A stretch of DNA of 64,000 bases from Lachnospiraceae bacterium A4 (GCA_000403215.2 KE159540.1:17382-81381); one strand, 5' to 3'; positions 16,113 to 24,542 are shown, counted from the stretch's first letter. Numbers and translations: made by a program. Notes: generated by a model from the sequence alone, not told the origin.

Positions 16113-17428
16113 TGAACAGTGGGAGATTTGACAAAGTAAAGGGGCGGATAAGACCCGGAACCTACGTCAACGTGGATTCATCAAAAAAAGCGGCGGTCAG
16201 TTATGGCGCAAGGGGAAACGTACTGATACCGCTGGTGAATGACTGGGGACCACATGCAAAACTGATTAAGATTGAGGTGTCAGACATCTCATCAGCCGAT
16301 GCGGTTCTTGGAAACAGTGTAGATAATATACTGCTTCTGAAGGAGGCATTCAAAGGCGCAGGGACAGTCATGGTTTACAACCTGAATAAAGGAGTGGCGG
16401 CAAAAGCCGTTAAGGAGGATCTGACAGTCACAGCTGTATACGCAGGCAGCAGGGGAAATGACATCAAAGTAACCTGTACGGCAAATCCAGAAAGTGGATA
16501 TGATATCGCAGTTATTCTTGGCACATCTACAGTGGAAGAATTTACAGGGATTATGGATATTGCCGGGGCAGCAGGGATTGATAGTGGATACGTCAAATTC
16601 TCTGGTGAGGGAGAGCTTTCAGAATTTGCCAGCCTGTCCCTTTCAGGCGGGACGGCGTCGGAGATTATAAAATCTGACATTACGGATATGCTTGATGCCA
16701 TTGAGGATGAGGATATCAGTGCGGTTGCATTTCCATTTATAGACAATGAGCTGAAAGCTGTAGCCCTGTCAAAAGCCAGATACCTGCGTGACAACTGCGG
16801 GAAGAGCGTACAGGTTGTTGTTGCGGATTATCCGGATGCGGATTATGAGGGAGTCATCAATGTTACAAATAGTTATGCGCTTGCAGACGGAATGCAGCTT
16901 ACTAATGCACAGGCAACGGCTTATGTGGCAGCAGTCACGGCATCCGCGACGGAACTGGTTTCCAATACATACCGGCTGGTTCCGGATGCAGATACAGTGG
17001 TCGGCAAAAAGACAAACGAGCAGGCAGAGGCAGCAATCCAGAAAGGGGAGTTCTTTTTTACACAGCAGGGGGACACTGTGATTGTGGAGTATGATATCAA
17101 TTCTCTCCACACGTTTACAGAGACCCGTTCAGAATCGTTCAGGAAGAACAAAGTGATACGTGTGTATGATGCTGTATCAGATACGATCCGTGAGACATTT
17201 CCTCCCAACAAGTTCCCGAACTCACCGCTGGGATGGGACCTGATGGATGGATTATGCCAGACGATTCTTCAATATTTCTATGACGAAGGTGCGATCAAAG
17301 ATGTAGACCTTGCAAATGACATGAAGGTTGACAGGGGCAGGAGCAGCGGTGACAGTGTATATTTTGATGCGAGGATACATGCTGTGGATGCTGCAGAGAA
17401 GATGTATTTCACGGTCATTACAGATTAG
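16112..17428 (+). CDS. contractile tail sheath protein (XkdK-like)
   Basis: A 438-residue protein with family blocks IRPGTYVNVDSSKKAAVSYG, IPLVNDWGPHAKLIKIEV, and the C-terminal ETFPPNKFPNSPLGWDLMDG ... NDMKVDRGRSSGDSVYFDARIHAVD. These are the conserved end of phage tail sheath proteins that lock adjacent subunits. It shows this is a myovirus-like phage. The start at 16112 overlaps the stop of the small upstream gene. Confidence 0.85.
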   Translation: MNSGRFDKVKGRIRPGTYVNVDSSKKAAVSYGARGNVLIPLVNDWGPHAKLIKIEVSDISSADAVLGNSVDNILLLKEAFKGAGTVMVYNLNKGVAAKAVKEDLTVTAVYAGSRGNDIKVTCTANPESGYDIAVILGTSTVEEFTGIMDIAGAAGIDSGYVKFSGEGELSEFASLSLSGGTASEIIKSDITDMLDAIEDEDISAVAFPFIDNELKAVALSKARYLRDNCGKSVQVVVADYPDADYEGVINVTNSYALADGMQLTNAQATAYVAAVTASATELVSNTYRLVPDADTVVGKKTNEQAEAAIQKGEFFFTQQGDTVIVEYDINSLHTFTETRSESFRKNKVIRVYDAVSDTIRETFPPNKFPNSPLGWDLMDGLCQTILQYFYDEGAIKDVDLANDMKVDRGRSSGDSVYFDARIHAVDAAEKMYFTVITD

Positions 17429-17447
17429 TGCTAAGGAGGGGTAAAAA

Positions 17448-17891
17448 ATGTCAGATACAGCAGATCTTAGAAACCATATTGACTGCAGCCAGGGAAAAGC
17501 ATTCCTCGATGGAGAGGAATGCTTGGATGCAGTGTCATTCAGCATTATATTTTCTCCTGTAACAAGTTCTACGAAAACGCTTGGGCATACCGGAGAAGAT
17601 ACTCGCTGGAAAGGGCACACAATTAAGGTGACACTTTCAGAATACCGTTCGACAGACTGGATTAAGCGGGCGATCAAGAATTATCTTGAGAACAAAGTCA
17701 CGCCCAACTTTACATTCCAAGGGGTTTGTACAGATGAGCAGTCAGACTACTACAGGGACTACGGCGGTCAGACGGTGACTGTGACCGGATGTGTTCCAAC
17801 AGGGGATATCACAGTTTTGTCACATGATGTTAATTCGGATTTTGTTCAGGATTCGATTACATTTAACTGCAAGGACTTAAAATTTAGCTGA
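17448..17891 (+). CDS. tail tube protein (XkdM-like)
   Basis: A 147-residue inner tail tube protein: LRNHIDCSQGKAFLDGEECL, TKTLGHTGEDTRWKGHTIKV, and CVPTGDITVLSHDVNSDFVQ, all typical of PBSX XkdM. GGAGGGG precedes the start. It is the last phage gene seen. The expected tail chaperone, tape measure and baseplate genes are absent, so the prophage is cut here. Confidence 0.85.
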   Translation: MSDTADLRNHIDCSQGKAFLDGEECLDAVSFSIIFSPVTSSTKTLGHTGEDTRWKGHTIKVTLSEYRSTDWIKRAIKNYLENKVTPNFTFQGVCTDEQSDYYRDYGGQTVTVTGCVPTGDITVLSHDVNSDFVQDSITFNCKDLKFS

Positions 17892-17922
17892 TCATACGGT
17901 AAAGAAAATATATAACATTTGG

Positions 17923-17958
17923 GAGCAGCTTCATCAGTATTGTTGATCTGCTCTCTTT
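17923..17958 (+). terminator. hairpin after the tail tube gene
   Basis: GAGCAG (17923-17928) pairs with CTGCTC (17948-17953), with an inner ATCA/TGAT stem, then TCTTTTC. It may end or attenuate the late transcript after tube. Confidence 0.5.
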
Positions 17959-17992
17959 TCAATTTTAATTATTAGGCACTTAACAATGAAAT

Positions 17993-18024
17993 CTTGCGCA
18001 AAATGGCAAAATTTTTTGCGTAAG
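17993..18024 (-). terminator. terminator-like hairpin after the reverse-strand gene
   Basis: An inverted repeat (17993-18004 with 18011-18024, CTTGCGCAAAAT against its near complement) lies just past the stop of the reverse-strand gene at 18033. It could also mark the edge of the inserted unit. Confidence 0.45.
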
Positions 18025-18032
18025 AAAAATAC

Positions 18033-19535
18033 CTATGCCAATGCTGGTATAAGCACAAGGTTTTTGACGGTAAGTCCTGCGGCAATGATTTCTTTGCCAT
18101 AGGCTGTGGCGAAATATTTGTAAGAGCCCTGCACCCTTTCAATGATCCCATGGAGACGGAGACGTTTAAATATCCTGGACATGGCTGACGGACTGATATT
18201 TTCAAAATGCTGGCGGATATCCTTTCCCTGCATCCCGAAAGTCATGTACTCGCCCCGGCTGATCACTTCCAGCACATGCAGGTCACGCTCCGCAAAGAAA
18301 TTCAGTCCGCGGTAAGAGCGCCCCTTGTCCACAACGGAATCGGTAACCTTTGTAAGGTTTTCCTTCCCGCCGCTGTGGTCATCGAAAGATGAGATGAATT
18401 CCAGGTACCGGTAGTTTGCAGCTTTCATAATCGTGAACAGCTGGTAAAGGCTGTAAATGCTTTTTTTCAATGGAGCCTTTTGTTCCGATGAACTGCCGTC
18501 CCTATGTTCCACTTTCCGTTTTACCCTGAAAGCGCTGATATCGTTGCTGGTGCTTTCTATCCGTAAGACGCAGCCAAACTTATCATACATTTTGATTGAT
18601 ACATCACCCATATGGTGTTTGATCCTCGTTCCGAGAATACGCACGTTATAGTTGGTGCCGACCTCCTTCTTACAGTTATAGGTAATACGCTGTCCTAGGA
18701 AGGTGGCGATGTTGTCCGGCTTTACCGTAAAGACTGCGGTCCGGATGATCTCGTCATAAAGGGGGCCGAGGTCGCCCGGCTGTTTGAACATGACGTCTGT
18801 TGCACACTCAATCTGCTGGATCGTCCATGTGCAGCTCAGGCCGAGTGTTTCAGGAACAGGACAATAGCGTTTTGCAAAAGCATCCAGAACCTTATGGAGG
18901 TATTCCGGATTGATCCTGTCTGAGAGTTTCTGGGCGGCTTCCACATCCGAGATTTCCAGGAAAGCATTATCATGCATGCGGTAAGTAATGCCCTTCTTCT
19001 GCAGTTTATGGGCGAGCAGGTTATGGCCGTTCATATAGAACTGCAGGCGGAAAGGCGCCCATGTAGGGACACGAAGGTAACAGAGCCCCAGTTCTTTGTC
19101 AATGAAATAGAAATAATAGTGGAGACATTTGCTCTGGTCAGACTTAAGGAATGTCTTTCCCGTGGTCTTGTCATGCCAGGGTTTATAAGTATTGCACTGT
19201 TCCATGGCGGAAAAGATGTGGATCAGCCCCTCGGTCTTTCCGGTTTCCTGAATGATTTGCTGAATCCGGTCATCCTTGCGGAAAGCCCGAAGCTTACGAA
19301 TGAATTCGATTTCAATGCCGTTTTCATCTGCGATGCGCTGGGCGTTTGCGCGGATTTGTTCCGTAAGAGGCTGGGAGAAATTTGAAAAATCAAAAATACG
19401 GATGTTGTTGGCATTCAGATAGCCTGTCATGCCTTCGGCATGGCTCCATCCAGGGATATACCCTTGGATGATCATGCGGTCATAACAGGTGATCGTACCA
19501 TAAATTTTGTCAGCGTATTTATCTGTAAGTAACAT
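18033..19535 (-). CDS. conserved protein of unknown function with C-terminal winged helix (MarR-annotated family)
   Basis: A 500-residue protein. The first 400 residues have strongly conserved-looking blocks (YADKIYGTITCYDRMIIQG, FYFIDKELGLCYLRVPTW, RIKHHMGDVSIKMYDKFG) that I associate with a widespread family often present in several copies per genome and sometimes labelled MarR-like. Residues 430-490 look like a winged helix (MSRIFKRLRLHGIIERVQGS). No catalytic motif is recognised. The start at 19535 follows GGAGG by about eight bases. It lies alone, reversed, exactly where the prophage breaks off, which suggests it is or rides on a mobile unit (inference). Confidence 0.55.
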   Translation of the reverse strand: MLLTDKYADKIYGTITCYDRMIIQGYIPGWSHAEGMTGYLNANNIRIFDFSNFSQPLTEQIRANAQRIADENGIEIEFIRKLRAFRKDDRIQQIIQETGKTEGLIHIFSAMEQCNTYKPWHDKTTGKTFLKSDQSKCLHYYFYFIDKELGLCYLRVPTWAPFRLQFYMNGHNLLAHKLQKKGITYRMHDNAFLEISDVEAAQKLSDRINPEYLHKVLDAFAKRYCPVPETLGLSCTWTIQQIECATDVMFKQPGDLGPLYDEIIRTAVFTVKPDNIATFLGQRITYNCKKEVGTNYNVRILGTRIKHHMGDVSIKMYDKFGCVLRIESTSNDISAFRVKRKVEHRDGSSSEQKAPLKKSIYSLYQLFTIMKAANYRYLEFISSFDDHSGGKENLTKVTDSVVDKGRSYRGLNFFAERDLHVLEVISRGEYMTFGMQGKDIRQHFENISPSAMSRIFKRLRLHGIIERVQGSYKYFATAYGKEIIAAGLTVKNLVLIPALA

Positions 19536-19704
19536 GAACACATCCTCCAACGTTTTTCTTTATTGTACTTGAAATGTGGAGGAATTGCAAAATCTTTTCC
19601 GGTTTATCCGGGTTAGGTATGACACAGTTCATGGCTAATTAAAGGGAACAAAAAGAAAGGGAAAGCCAATCCAGACGGTATCAGCGGCAGGATACAAGAA
19701 TAAA

Positions 19705-19733
19705 TTGTGATTTCACAAGATTGGTGCTATAAT
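19705..19733 (+). promoter_or_regulatory. sigma-A-type promoter at the left end of the mobilizable element
   Basis: TTGTGA (19705-19710), a 17-base spacer and TATAAT (19728-19733), upstream of the XRE/TnpV genes. A CCGGGGC-AGCC-GCCCCGG hairpin follows in the leader at 19750-19767 and may attenuate. Confidence 0.6.
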
Positions 19734-19749
19734 AAGAGAAAAGTTCCTG

Positions 19750-19767
19750 CCGGGGCAGCCGCCCCGG
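19750..19767 (+). promoter_or_regulatory. leader hairpin
   Basis: A perfect 7-bp GC stem with an AGCC loop between promoter and first gene. No T-run follows, so it is more likely an mRNA stabiliser or attenuator than a terminator. Confidence 0.4.
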
Positions 19768-19796
19768 TGGTATGGATAGAAAGGCAGGAAAACAAT

Positions 19797-20069
19797 ATGC
19801 ACATCAGCTATAAACCACTCTGGCACACACTGTTAGAGCGTGATATGAGGAAAGAGGATTTAAGGCTTGCTGCTGGTATGACAACAAATATGATTGCCAA
19901 CATGAGCAAAGAGGGAAAGCACATCAGCATGGATACATTAGCCCGTATCTGCGAAACGCTGAATTGTGAGATTACCGATGTGATTGAGTTAGTACCAGAC
20001 GAGCCTGCTTCCACAGGAGGTAAGGAACATGAGAGAATTGAAACCAAGAATAACGGAAAACGGAATTGA
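19797..20069 (+). CDS. XRE-family regulator
   Basis: A 90-residue Cro/C1-type protein of the short kind found at one end of Clostridial mobilizable transposons: YKPLWHTLLERDMRKEDLRL (helix 1), AGMTTNMIANMSKEGKHISM (recognition helix region), LARICETLNCEITDVIELV. The start at 19797 follows AGGAAA. It overlaps TnpV by 41 bases. It probably controls the element's own early genes. Confidence 0.8.
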   Translation: MHISYKPLWHTLLERDMRKEDLRLAAGMTTNMIANMSKEGKHISMDTLARICETLNCEITDVIELVPDEPASTGGKEHERIETKNNGKRN

Positions 20070-20418
20070 TTATATCCTTGTCGGAGATTACTACATCCCG
20101 GACTTGAAACTGCCGGAGGAACACCGCCCTATCGGAAAGTACGGACGGATGCACCGGGAATATTTAAGGGAAGTCCACCCAGCCAGATTGAATACATTGA
20201 TACTGACCGGAGAATTGTGGACATATCTTGCAGACCTGAACGAACAGGCACAGGAACGGTTAGACACTATCATGGAGCAGATGAAAGCCACCGAGGGCGT
20301 GACAGAGGAATTGAAGCGAACTCAACAAATGGAATGGGTGCAGCGTTGTAATAACATTCACAACCGGGCAGAAGAAATTGTTTTGCATGATATAATTTAT
20401 TCATACGGGAGTAATTAA
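20029..20418 (+). CDS. tnpV: TnpV-family transposon-encoded protein
   Basis: A 129-residue protein: DYILVGDYYIPDLKLPEEHR, IGKYGRMHREYLREVHPARL and HNRAEEIVLHDIIYSYG. It is the family called TnpV in Clostridial serine-recombinase elements; its role is unknown. A diverged second copy occurs at 62776. GGAGG lies before the start, inside the XRE gene. Confidence 0.75.
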   Translation: MRELKPRITENGIDYILVGDYYIPDLKLPEEHRPIGKYGRMHREYLREVHPARLNTLILTGELWTYLADLNEQAQERLDTIMEQMKATEGVTEELKRTQQMEWVQRCNNIHNRAEEIVLHDIIYSYGSN

Positions 20419-20434
20419 ATCGGAGGTATATAAG

Positions 20435-21397
20435 ATGATTGAAATTGTATTTGGTGAAAGTGCCTGTGGAAGTTTGAAAATTGCCCAAACTTACGGTAAG
20501 GGAAAGTATAGAGGAAGTGCAGTTTCGGTCTTTATGAGGCACGAAGATGGGAGTGTTCCATCTTCAGATGAAATGAAAGAAGCACAAATTCAAGCACAGG
20601 AACAAGAACATATTGCTTGGGAGAATGCTATTCCATTGGGAGGCAAGAGCAGTGATGTTTATTGTTTTGATATGGCTCTTAGTGTGGGAGATATTTCTGA
20701 TAATGGAATTGGCGAACAGCGGAAAAATGTTCTCAAGAAAATGCTGTCTGTCTGGTTTGTAGAGGATTTAGACTATCAGGTTGAAGAAAAAATACAGAAA
20801 ATTAAAACTACATTGTCTTCGGTTATTGAACGATATGTAGCTGGGGAAGAAGTTCGTATTTGGTATAGCTATAATCCGGATGAACTTTGCGGTATGTACT
20901 GGCTTATGAAACAACTTCGACCATTAAACTGTCAGACAACAATTTATTTGGTTAAGTTACCTGCCTGGGAATATGGAAAAGAAAATACTATGATATCCAA
21001 AATAGCATGGGGTGAGGTTTCTCCTGGCGAATGGGGAAAATATATAACTCTACAAGAAAAAGCTAAGCCTGTATTTCTTTCAGCTTGTGCTATGAAATGG
21101 AATCAACTTCAAAATGAAAATGCACCTTTGCGTGCAATGCTAAATGGTAAATTGCAAAGTGTTTCAGAAGATATATATGATAGTTTCATTCTTCGTGAAA
21201 TTGCGGAACAGCCAGAGCAATTCAAAATGGCTATTGTTATAGGTAATGTTTTAGGAAAATATCAACTTGGAATTAGTGATGTATGGATTTCTAATCGCAT
21301 TGATAAAATGCTTGAAGATGGTGTGTTGGAAATTATACAGGACGCACCAAAGGGAGAAACAAATTATCGCCGGATATTAAGAAAACGAATGAAATAA
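20435..21397 (+). CDS. DUF1835/DUF3658-type protein
   Basis: A 320-residue soluble protein. The N-terminal half (MIEIVFGESACGSLKIAQ ... DVYCFDMALSVGDIS) fits DUF1835. The C-terminal half, with a winged-helix-like end (LGISDVWISNRIDKMLEDGVLE), fits DUF3658. The biochemical role is unknown. It follows TnpV with CGGAGG upstream and is closed by a strong terminator. Base use is more AT-rich than the conjugation genes, so it may be cargo. Confidence 0.65.
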   Translation: MIEIVFGESACGSLKIAQTYGKGKYRGSAVSVFMRHEDGSVPSSDEMKEAQIQAQEQEHIAWENAIPLGGKSSDVYCFDMALSVGDISDNGIGEQRKNVLKKMLSVWFVEDLDYQVEEKIQKIKTTLSSVIERYVAGEEVRIWYSYNPDELCGMYWLMKQLRPLNCQTTIYLVKLPAWEYGKENTMISKIAWGEVSPGEWGKYITLQEKAKPVFLSACAMKWNQLQNENAPLRAMLNGKLQSVSEDIYDSFILREIAEQPEQFKMAIVIGNVLGKYQLGISDVWISNRIDKMLEDGVLEIIQDAPKGETNYRRILRKRMK

Positions 21398-21410
21398 TAA
21401 CCACAGCAAG

Positions 21411-21460
21411 AACCGCTGCTACATGGAAGGCACCCCAACCATGCAACAGCGGTTTTTTTT
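21411..21460 (+). terminator. Rho-independent terminator
   Basis: AACCGCTG (21411-21418) pairs with CAGCGGTT (21447-21454), with an inner CATGG/CCATG stem, then a run of T residues. It lies between two convergent genes. Confidence 0.75.
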
Positions 21461-22265
21461 ACCGTTTTTTCCTCTGGCTGATAGGCGTTCCCATTTTCTT
21501 TGATTTTTTGAGAATCCGAATCAGCCAGCGAAATTCTTCGTCTGACAGATTTTTATAGTTGATACCGAGCTGCTTGCAGTAAAGGACAACCAGCTTTTCA
21601 TCCCGGCTGCCCTTGAAATTTTCGACTGCTTCGAGATTTTCTTTCAATTCATCGGCAACGGTGGTCTGGGGCGCACTCTCACTGTCCTTTTTGTGGGCTT
21701 CCCGAATATCCCGGATAATCAGGTTGAGGTCATCCAGAACCATGTGACTGAAATACTCATCATCACTGATATGGGCGGCTTGCAGCACTTTCAAATGCGG
21801 GTCATCTTCGCCTGGGCGATACCGTTCAATGATTTCATGCCGGACGGTATCGACAAGTGCATTGAGGTTTTGAATCTGCATGGTAGCAATCCCGTCCACA
21901 TAAATCTCAATGTCTGCAAGAAACTTGATAAAATCTTTATGTGTAGCAAGCTCACAGAGCAGACGGTTGTTAATCCGACCGCTTTTCAGCAGTGCCACCA
22001 TCTCATCATTCAAATGCAGCTCCGTCAATGGTGTGTTGATCTGCTCCCTGTTCTCTGTCCGGCACAGTAGATAATCAACAGAGACCCCATAGAAGTCTGC
22101 CAGCGTGATAAGGTTGCCATGATTGATTTCCTTAAAATCCTCTTTTTCATAACTTCCAAGAGCTGATTTGGAAATGCCTGTCAGCTTTGATAGTTCTTCC
22201 AGATTTAAGCCTTTGTCCTTGCGGAGTTCCCAAAGGCGTTCCTGTATGCTTGTTGCTCCTTTCAT
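21459..22265 (-). CDS. XRE-family regulator with long C-terminal domain
   Basis: A 268-residue reverse-strand protein. Residues 8-65 form a Cro/C1 helix-turn-helix (LWELRKDKGLNLEELSKLTG, ISKSALGSYEKEDFKEINHG). The remaining 200 residues are helical and acidic, as in the regulators of Clostridial mobilizable and conjugative elements. It is divergent to the RepA/Mob operon across a 480-base gap, so it probably represses that operon or its own gene. Confidence 0.8.
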   Translation of the reverse strand: MKGATSIQERLWELRKDKGLNLEELSKLTGISKSALGSYEKEDFKEINHGNLITLADFYGVSVDYLLCRTENREQINTPLTELHLNDEMVALLKSGRINNRLLCELATHKDFIKFLADIEIYVDGIATMQIQNLNALVDTVRHEIIERYRPGEDDPHLKVLQAAHISDDEYFSHMVLDDLNLIIRDIREAHKKDSESAPQTTVADELKENLEAVENFKGSRDEKLVVLYCKQLGINYKNLSDEEFRWLIRILKKSKKMGTPISQRKKR

Positions 22266-22748
22266 GGGCGCACGCTCCTTTCCAATGGTTTCATTGCTGC
22301 CGCTTATCTGGATTATATCACACTTTCCGCAATCGTGGAAATTTCTGATTTTTACCCCTAATTCCTACTTTGTGGACATACGGCACAGGGCACAAAAATG
22401 TTCTATGATACAGGTAGTTCATCGATGGATTATTCCAATCGAATGACCAGCCTGTGTGGGATATGCTTCCCCGGCGATGTAGCGCCATGACTTTTGGCAG
22501 GGATGTGGAGGAACCCTGACCGAAACGAGCGTACCAAAGGGAGCGATACGCCGCTGTGAGATTCAGGGGAGGAACGACACCGGGGAGAACTGGCGAACTG
22601 ACACCGAAATGATACCGAAACACGACAATCTGATAGGGGGATAGTCTACCCTATCGCTGATACTTCGGGAGATTTTAATCGGCTCTATGACCGTAATTTT
22701 GCCGAAAATCGCCCCGAAACCATACACTAAAACGGGAGGAAATACAAT
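22266..22748. other. divergent noncoding region of the mobilizable element
   Basis: About 480 bases between the reverse XRE gene and the replication/mobilization operon. I see no gene. It holds the candidate minus-strand promoter at 22312 and a GC-rich part (22470-22660) with several short complementary segments, which could contain an origin of transfer or replication. No motif I can name. Confidence 0.4.
22312..22317 (-). promoter_or_regulatory. possible -10 box for the reverse-strand XRE gene
   Basis: Read on the minus strand this is TATAAT, about 50 bases upstream of the start; the -35 (TTCCAC) is weak. Confidence 0.3.
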
Positions 22749-22937
22749 ATGCCGAGAATGAGCAAAAAGAGGAAGCATGAGCTTTCCTTTTACCTCAATG
22801 ACCGGGGGCGTGTCACTTACAACGAATTATGCCGGAAATGCCAGCATGGGTGCAAGCAGAGCTTCCGGGCGGTTGTGATTGACTGCCCCCGTTATTTATT
22901 CAAACGATCAAAGAAAAAGGAGGAACACACCGAATGA
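22749..22937 (+). CDS. small cysteine-containing mobile-element protein
   Basis: A 62-residue basic protein (PRMSKKRKHELSFYLNDRGR) with CRKCQHGC and a further Cys, a possible zinc knuckle. Short proteins like this precede the RepA-like gene in related elements. The role is unknown. GGGAGG upstream; four-base overlap with the next gene. Confidence 0.65.
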   Translation: MPRMSKKRKHELSFYLNDRGRVTYNELCRKCQHGCKQSFRAVVIDCPRYLFKRSKKKEEHTE

Positions 22938-23275
22938 ATTTTGAATTTATGACGATAGACACACCATTGCCGCCCTGTATGCCATTTCCCAGAGCGTTGA
23001 CAGGATTTCCAGTCAGCAGCACCGCAAAGGTCATGTACTGCCGGATGCTGGACGCTATGCTATCCAAAGGGCAGGAGGACGAGAACGGAATCCTGTTTGT
23101 CTGCTTCCCTGTCACAGCCATTGCCGCAGTCCTGTCCCGCAGTCCCATGACGGTCAAGCGTTCTCTGAATGAACTGGAAAACGCCGGACTTATCATGCGG
23201 GTGCGTCAGGGCGTGGGAGAACCGAATAGGATTTATGTGCTGATACCGGGAAAGGAGGACGCTGCCCTTGCCTGA
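22934..23275 (+). CDS. RepA N-terminal-like replication initiator / helix-turn-helix protein
   Basis: A 113-residue protein with a winged helix (VFCFPVTAIAAVLSRSPMT-like block, then VKRSLNELENAGLIMRVRQG) and the start FMTIDTPLPPCMPFPRALTG typical of short RepA-like proteins on Clostridial elements. It may bind an origin on the excised circle. AAGGAGG precedes it; it overlaps both neighbours. Confidence 0.6.
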   Translation: MNFEFMTIDTPLPPCMPFPRALTGFPVSSTAKVMYCRMLDAMLSKGQEDENGILFVCFPVTAIAAVLSRSPMTVKRSLNELENAGLIMRVRQGVGEPNRIYVLIPGKEDAALA

Positions 23276-23564
23276 TACCTCGAAGCTGGAAAAGCTCAAC
23301 CGGGAGCTGGAGAAAAGCGAAAAGAAACTGCGGAAAGCCATCAATGATGAAAAGGCATTGCAGCACCAGTTAAAGCAGCTTACCCGAAAGGAACGGACGC
23401 ACCGGCTCTGCACTCGTGGCGGTATGCTGGAAAGTTTTCTGCAAGAGCCGGAACGCCTAACAGATGATGATGTCATGCTGTTGTTGAAACTCATTTTTCA
23501 CAGGCAGGACACGCAGGAACTATTGAAAAAAATGCTGGAACGGGAGAAGCCGGAAACCCCTTAG
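23268..23564 (+). CDS. DUF3847-type mobilization-associated protein
   Basis: A 98-residue protein: a coiled coil (residues 5-45, LEKLNRELEKSEKKLRKAIN) then RTHRLCTRGGMLESFLQEPE and LLLKLIFHRQDTQELLKKML. This fits DUF3847, encoded near MobA/MobL relaxases and perhaps a relaxosome accessory. TTG start at 23268 with AAAGGAGG upstream. Repeat-rich DNA follows directly. Confidence 0.7.
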   Translation: MPDTSKLEKLNRELEKSEKKLRKAINDEKALQHQLKQLTRKERTHRLCTRGGMLESFLQEPERLTDDDVMLLLKLIFHRQDTQELLKKMLEREKPETP

Positions 23565-23572
23565 TTTACTAA

Positions 23573-23856
23573 GGGCGCATTATCCGAGATTTCCAATTAT
23601 CCGAGGTAACTCTCAAAGCTGCCGATATGAAAGGCTTTCAAAGAAATTATCTCGGATAATTATTTATGAAAAGAGCAACTGCCATTTCAAAAATTATCAG
23701 AGGCAAAGGTGTGATTTACCCAATTATCTCGGATAAGTACAAATCACCCACAATTGAAAGCGGGGTTAATTATCCGAGATAATCGTTTTCAAATGCTGTA
23801 TTCATCGGATTTAATCAATTTACCTCGGATAAGTTTTTATCTCGGATAATGCGCCC
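23573..23856. repeat. cluster of TTATCYCGGATAA palindromes bounded by an 18-bp perfect inverted repeat
   Basis: Near-palindromic copies of ATTATCYCGGATAAT occur in both orientations at about 23579, 23595, 23645, 23721, 23766, 23820 and 23837. The outermost copies extend to an exact 18-bp inverted repeat beginning GGGCGCATTATCC (23573-23590 and 23839-23856). This encloses 284 bases with no gene, suggesting an iteron array, resolution site or miniature inverted-repeat element next to the mobilization genes. Confidence 0.7.
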
Positions 23857-23880
23857 TATCCAAGAACTCGGATAGGGCGC
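23851..23880. repeat. perfect GC hairpin next to the repeat cluster
   Basis: GCGCCCTATCC (23851-23861) and GGATAGGGCGC (23870-23880) form an 11-bp perfect stem with an eight-base loop. No T-run follows, so a protein-binding or recombination role is as likely as termination. Confidence 0.6.
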
Positions 23881-24118
23881 AATTATACACCACCCAGAGG
23901 TTGGTGCATTGCGTTCTCCGAAGGCTCCTCGCCGGAGGGCTGTGATTTTCCGCAGTCATGGTCTGCTCCAAATCATACAGGGGACGCTACGCTTCCCCTG
24001 CGCTGGCTGCCGCCAGCTACCCTTTTGTGGACTTGCCATCTGGGGACACCTTGCCTTGCAAGCTGTTCCCAGCCGACAAGTTTCATAAAATATGCTATCT
24101 TTTCGATAGGCAATACAG

Positions 24119-24124
24119 TATAAT
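24119..24124 (+). promoter_or_regulatory. -10 box and dyad upstream of the deaminase gene
   Basis: TATAAT at 24119-24124, 35 bases before the start. A CTATC-TTTTC-GATAG dyad at 24095-24109 overlaps the -35 position and may be an operator. Confidence 0.45.
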
Positions 24125-24158
24125 GATGTTGATAACAATTTAAGTAAGGAAGATAGTG

Positions 24159-24542
24159 ATGAAAGACTTATATGATATTGCCTTGTGTACGGTAAAAAAC
24201 ATAAATTTAAAGAAAAATGGTAAAGCAGGTCATGTGGCTTGTGCTTTAGAAACAGTAAGTGGTATTGTTTATACTGGCATTTGTATTGATGTGCCCTGTT
24301 CAATTGGAATTTGTGCAGAACAGGCAGCTATTGCCGAAATGCTGAAACATGGAGAAACGAAAATCAAAAGAATTGTATCTGTTTATGAAGATGGCAGCAT
24401 CCTGTCGCCTTGTGGAAGATGCAGAGAATTGATTTCACAGTTAGATCTGGATAATGAAAATACAGTAGTTGCCATTAACAATGACCAAAAGGTTACATTG
24501 AAAGAATTATTACCTGAAAGGTGGGACAAAAAATGGGATTAA
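24159..24542 (+). CDS. cytidine/blasticidin-S deaminase-like protein
   Basis: A 127-residue zinc deaminase. GICAEQAAIAEML (about residue 50) supplies a zinc-binding Cys and the catalytic Glu. ILSPCGRCRELI (about residue 85) supplies the other two Cys. The ILSPCGRCR block and the C-terminal LKELLPERW resemble blasticidin-S deaminase more than housekeeping cytidine deaminase. The ATG at 24159 has AAGGAAG upstream. AT-rich, so likely cargo of the mobilizable element; resistance to a nucleoside antibiotic is possible (inference). It overlaps the next gene by ten bases. Confidence 0.8.
   Translation: MKDLYDIALCTVKNINLKKNGKAGHVACALETVSGIVYTGICIDVPCSIGICAEQAAIAEMLKHGETKIKRIVSVYEDGSILSPCGRCRELISQLDLDNENTVVAINNDQKVTLKELLPERWDKKWD

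Noticed and set aside
22318-22623. Reverse-strand gene in the divergent gap
   Set aside because: No ribosome site or recognisable family; it overlaps the probable XRE promoter region.
23573-23880. CRISPR array
   Set aside because: Repeats are palindromic, occur in both orientations and have irregular spacing; no cas genes are near.
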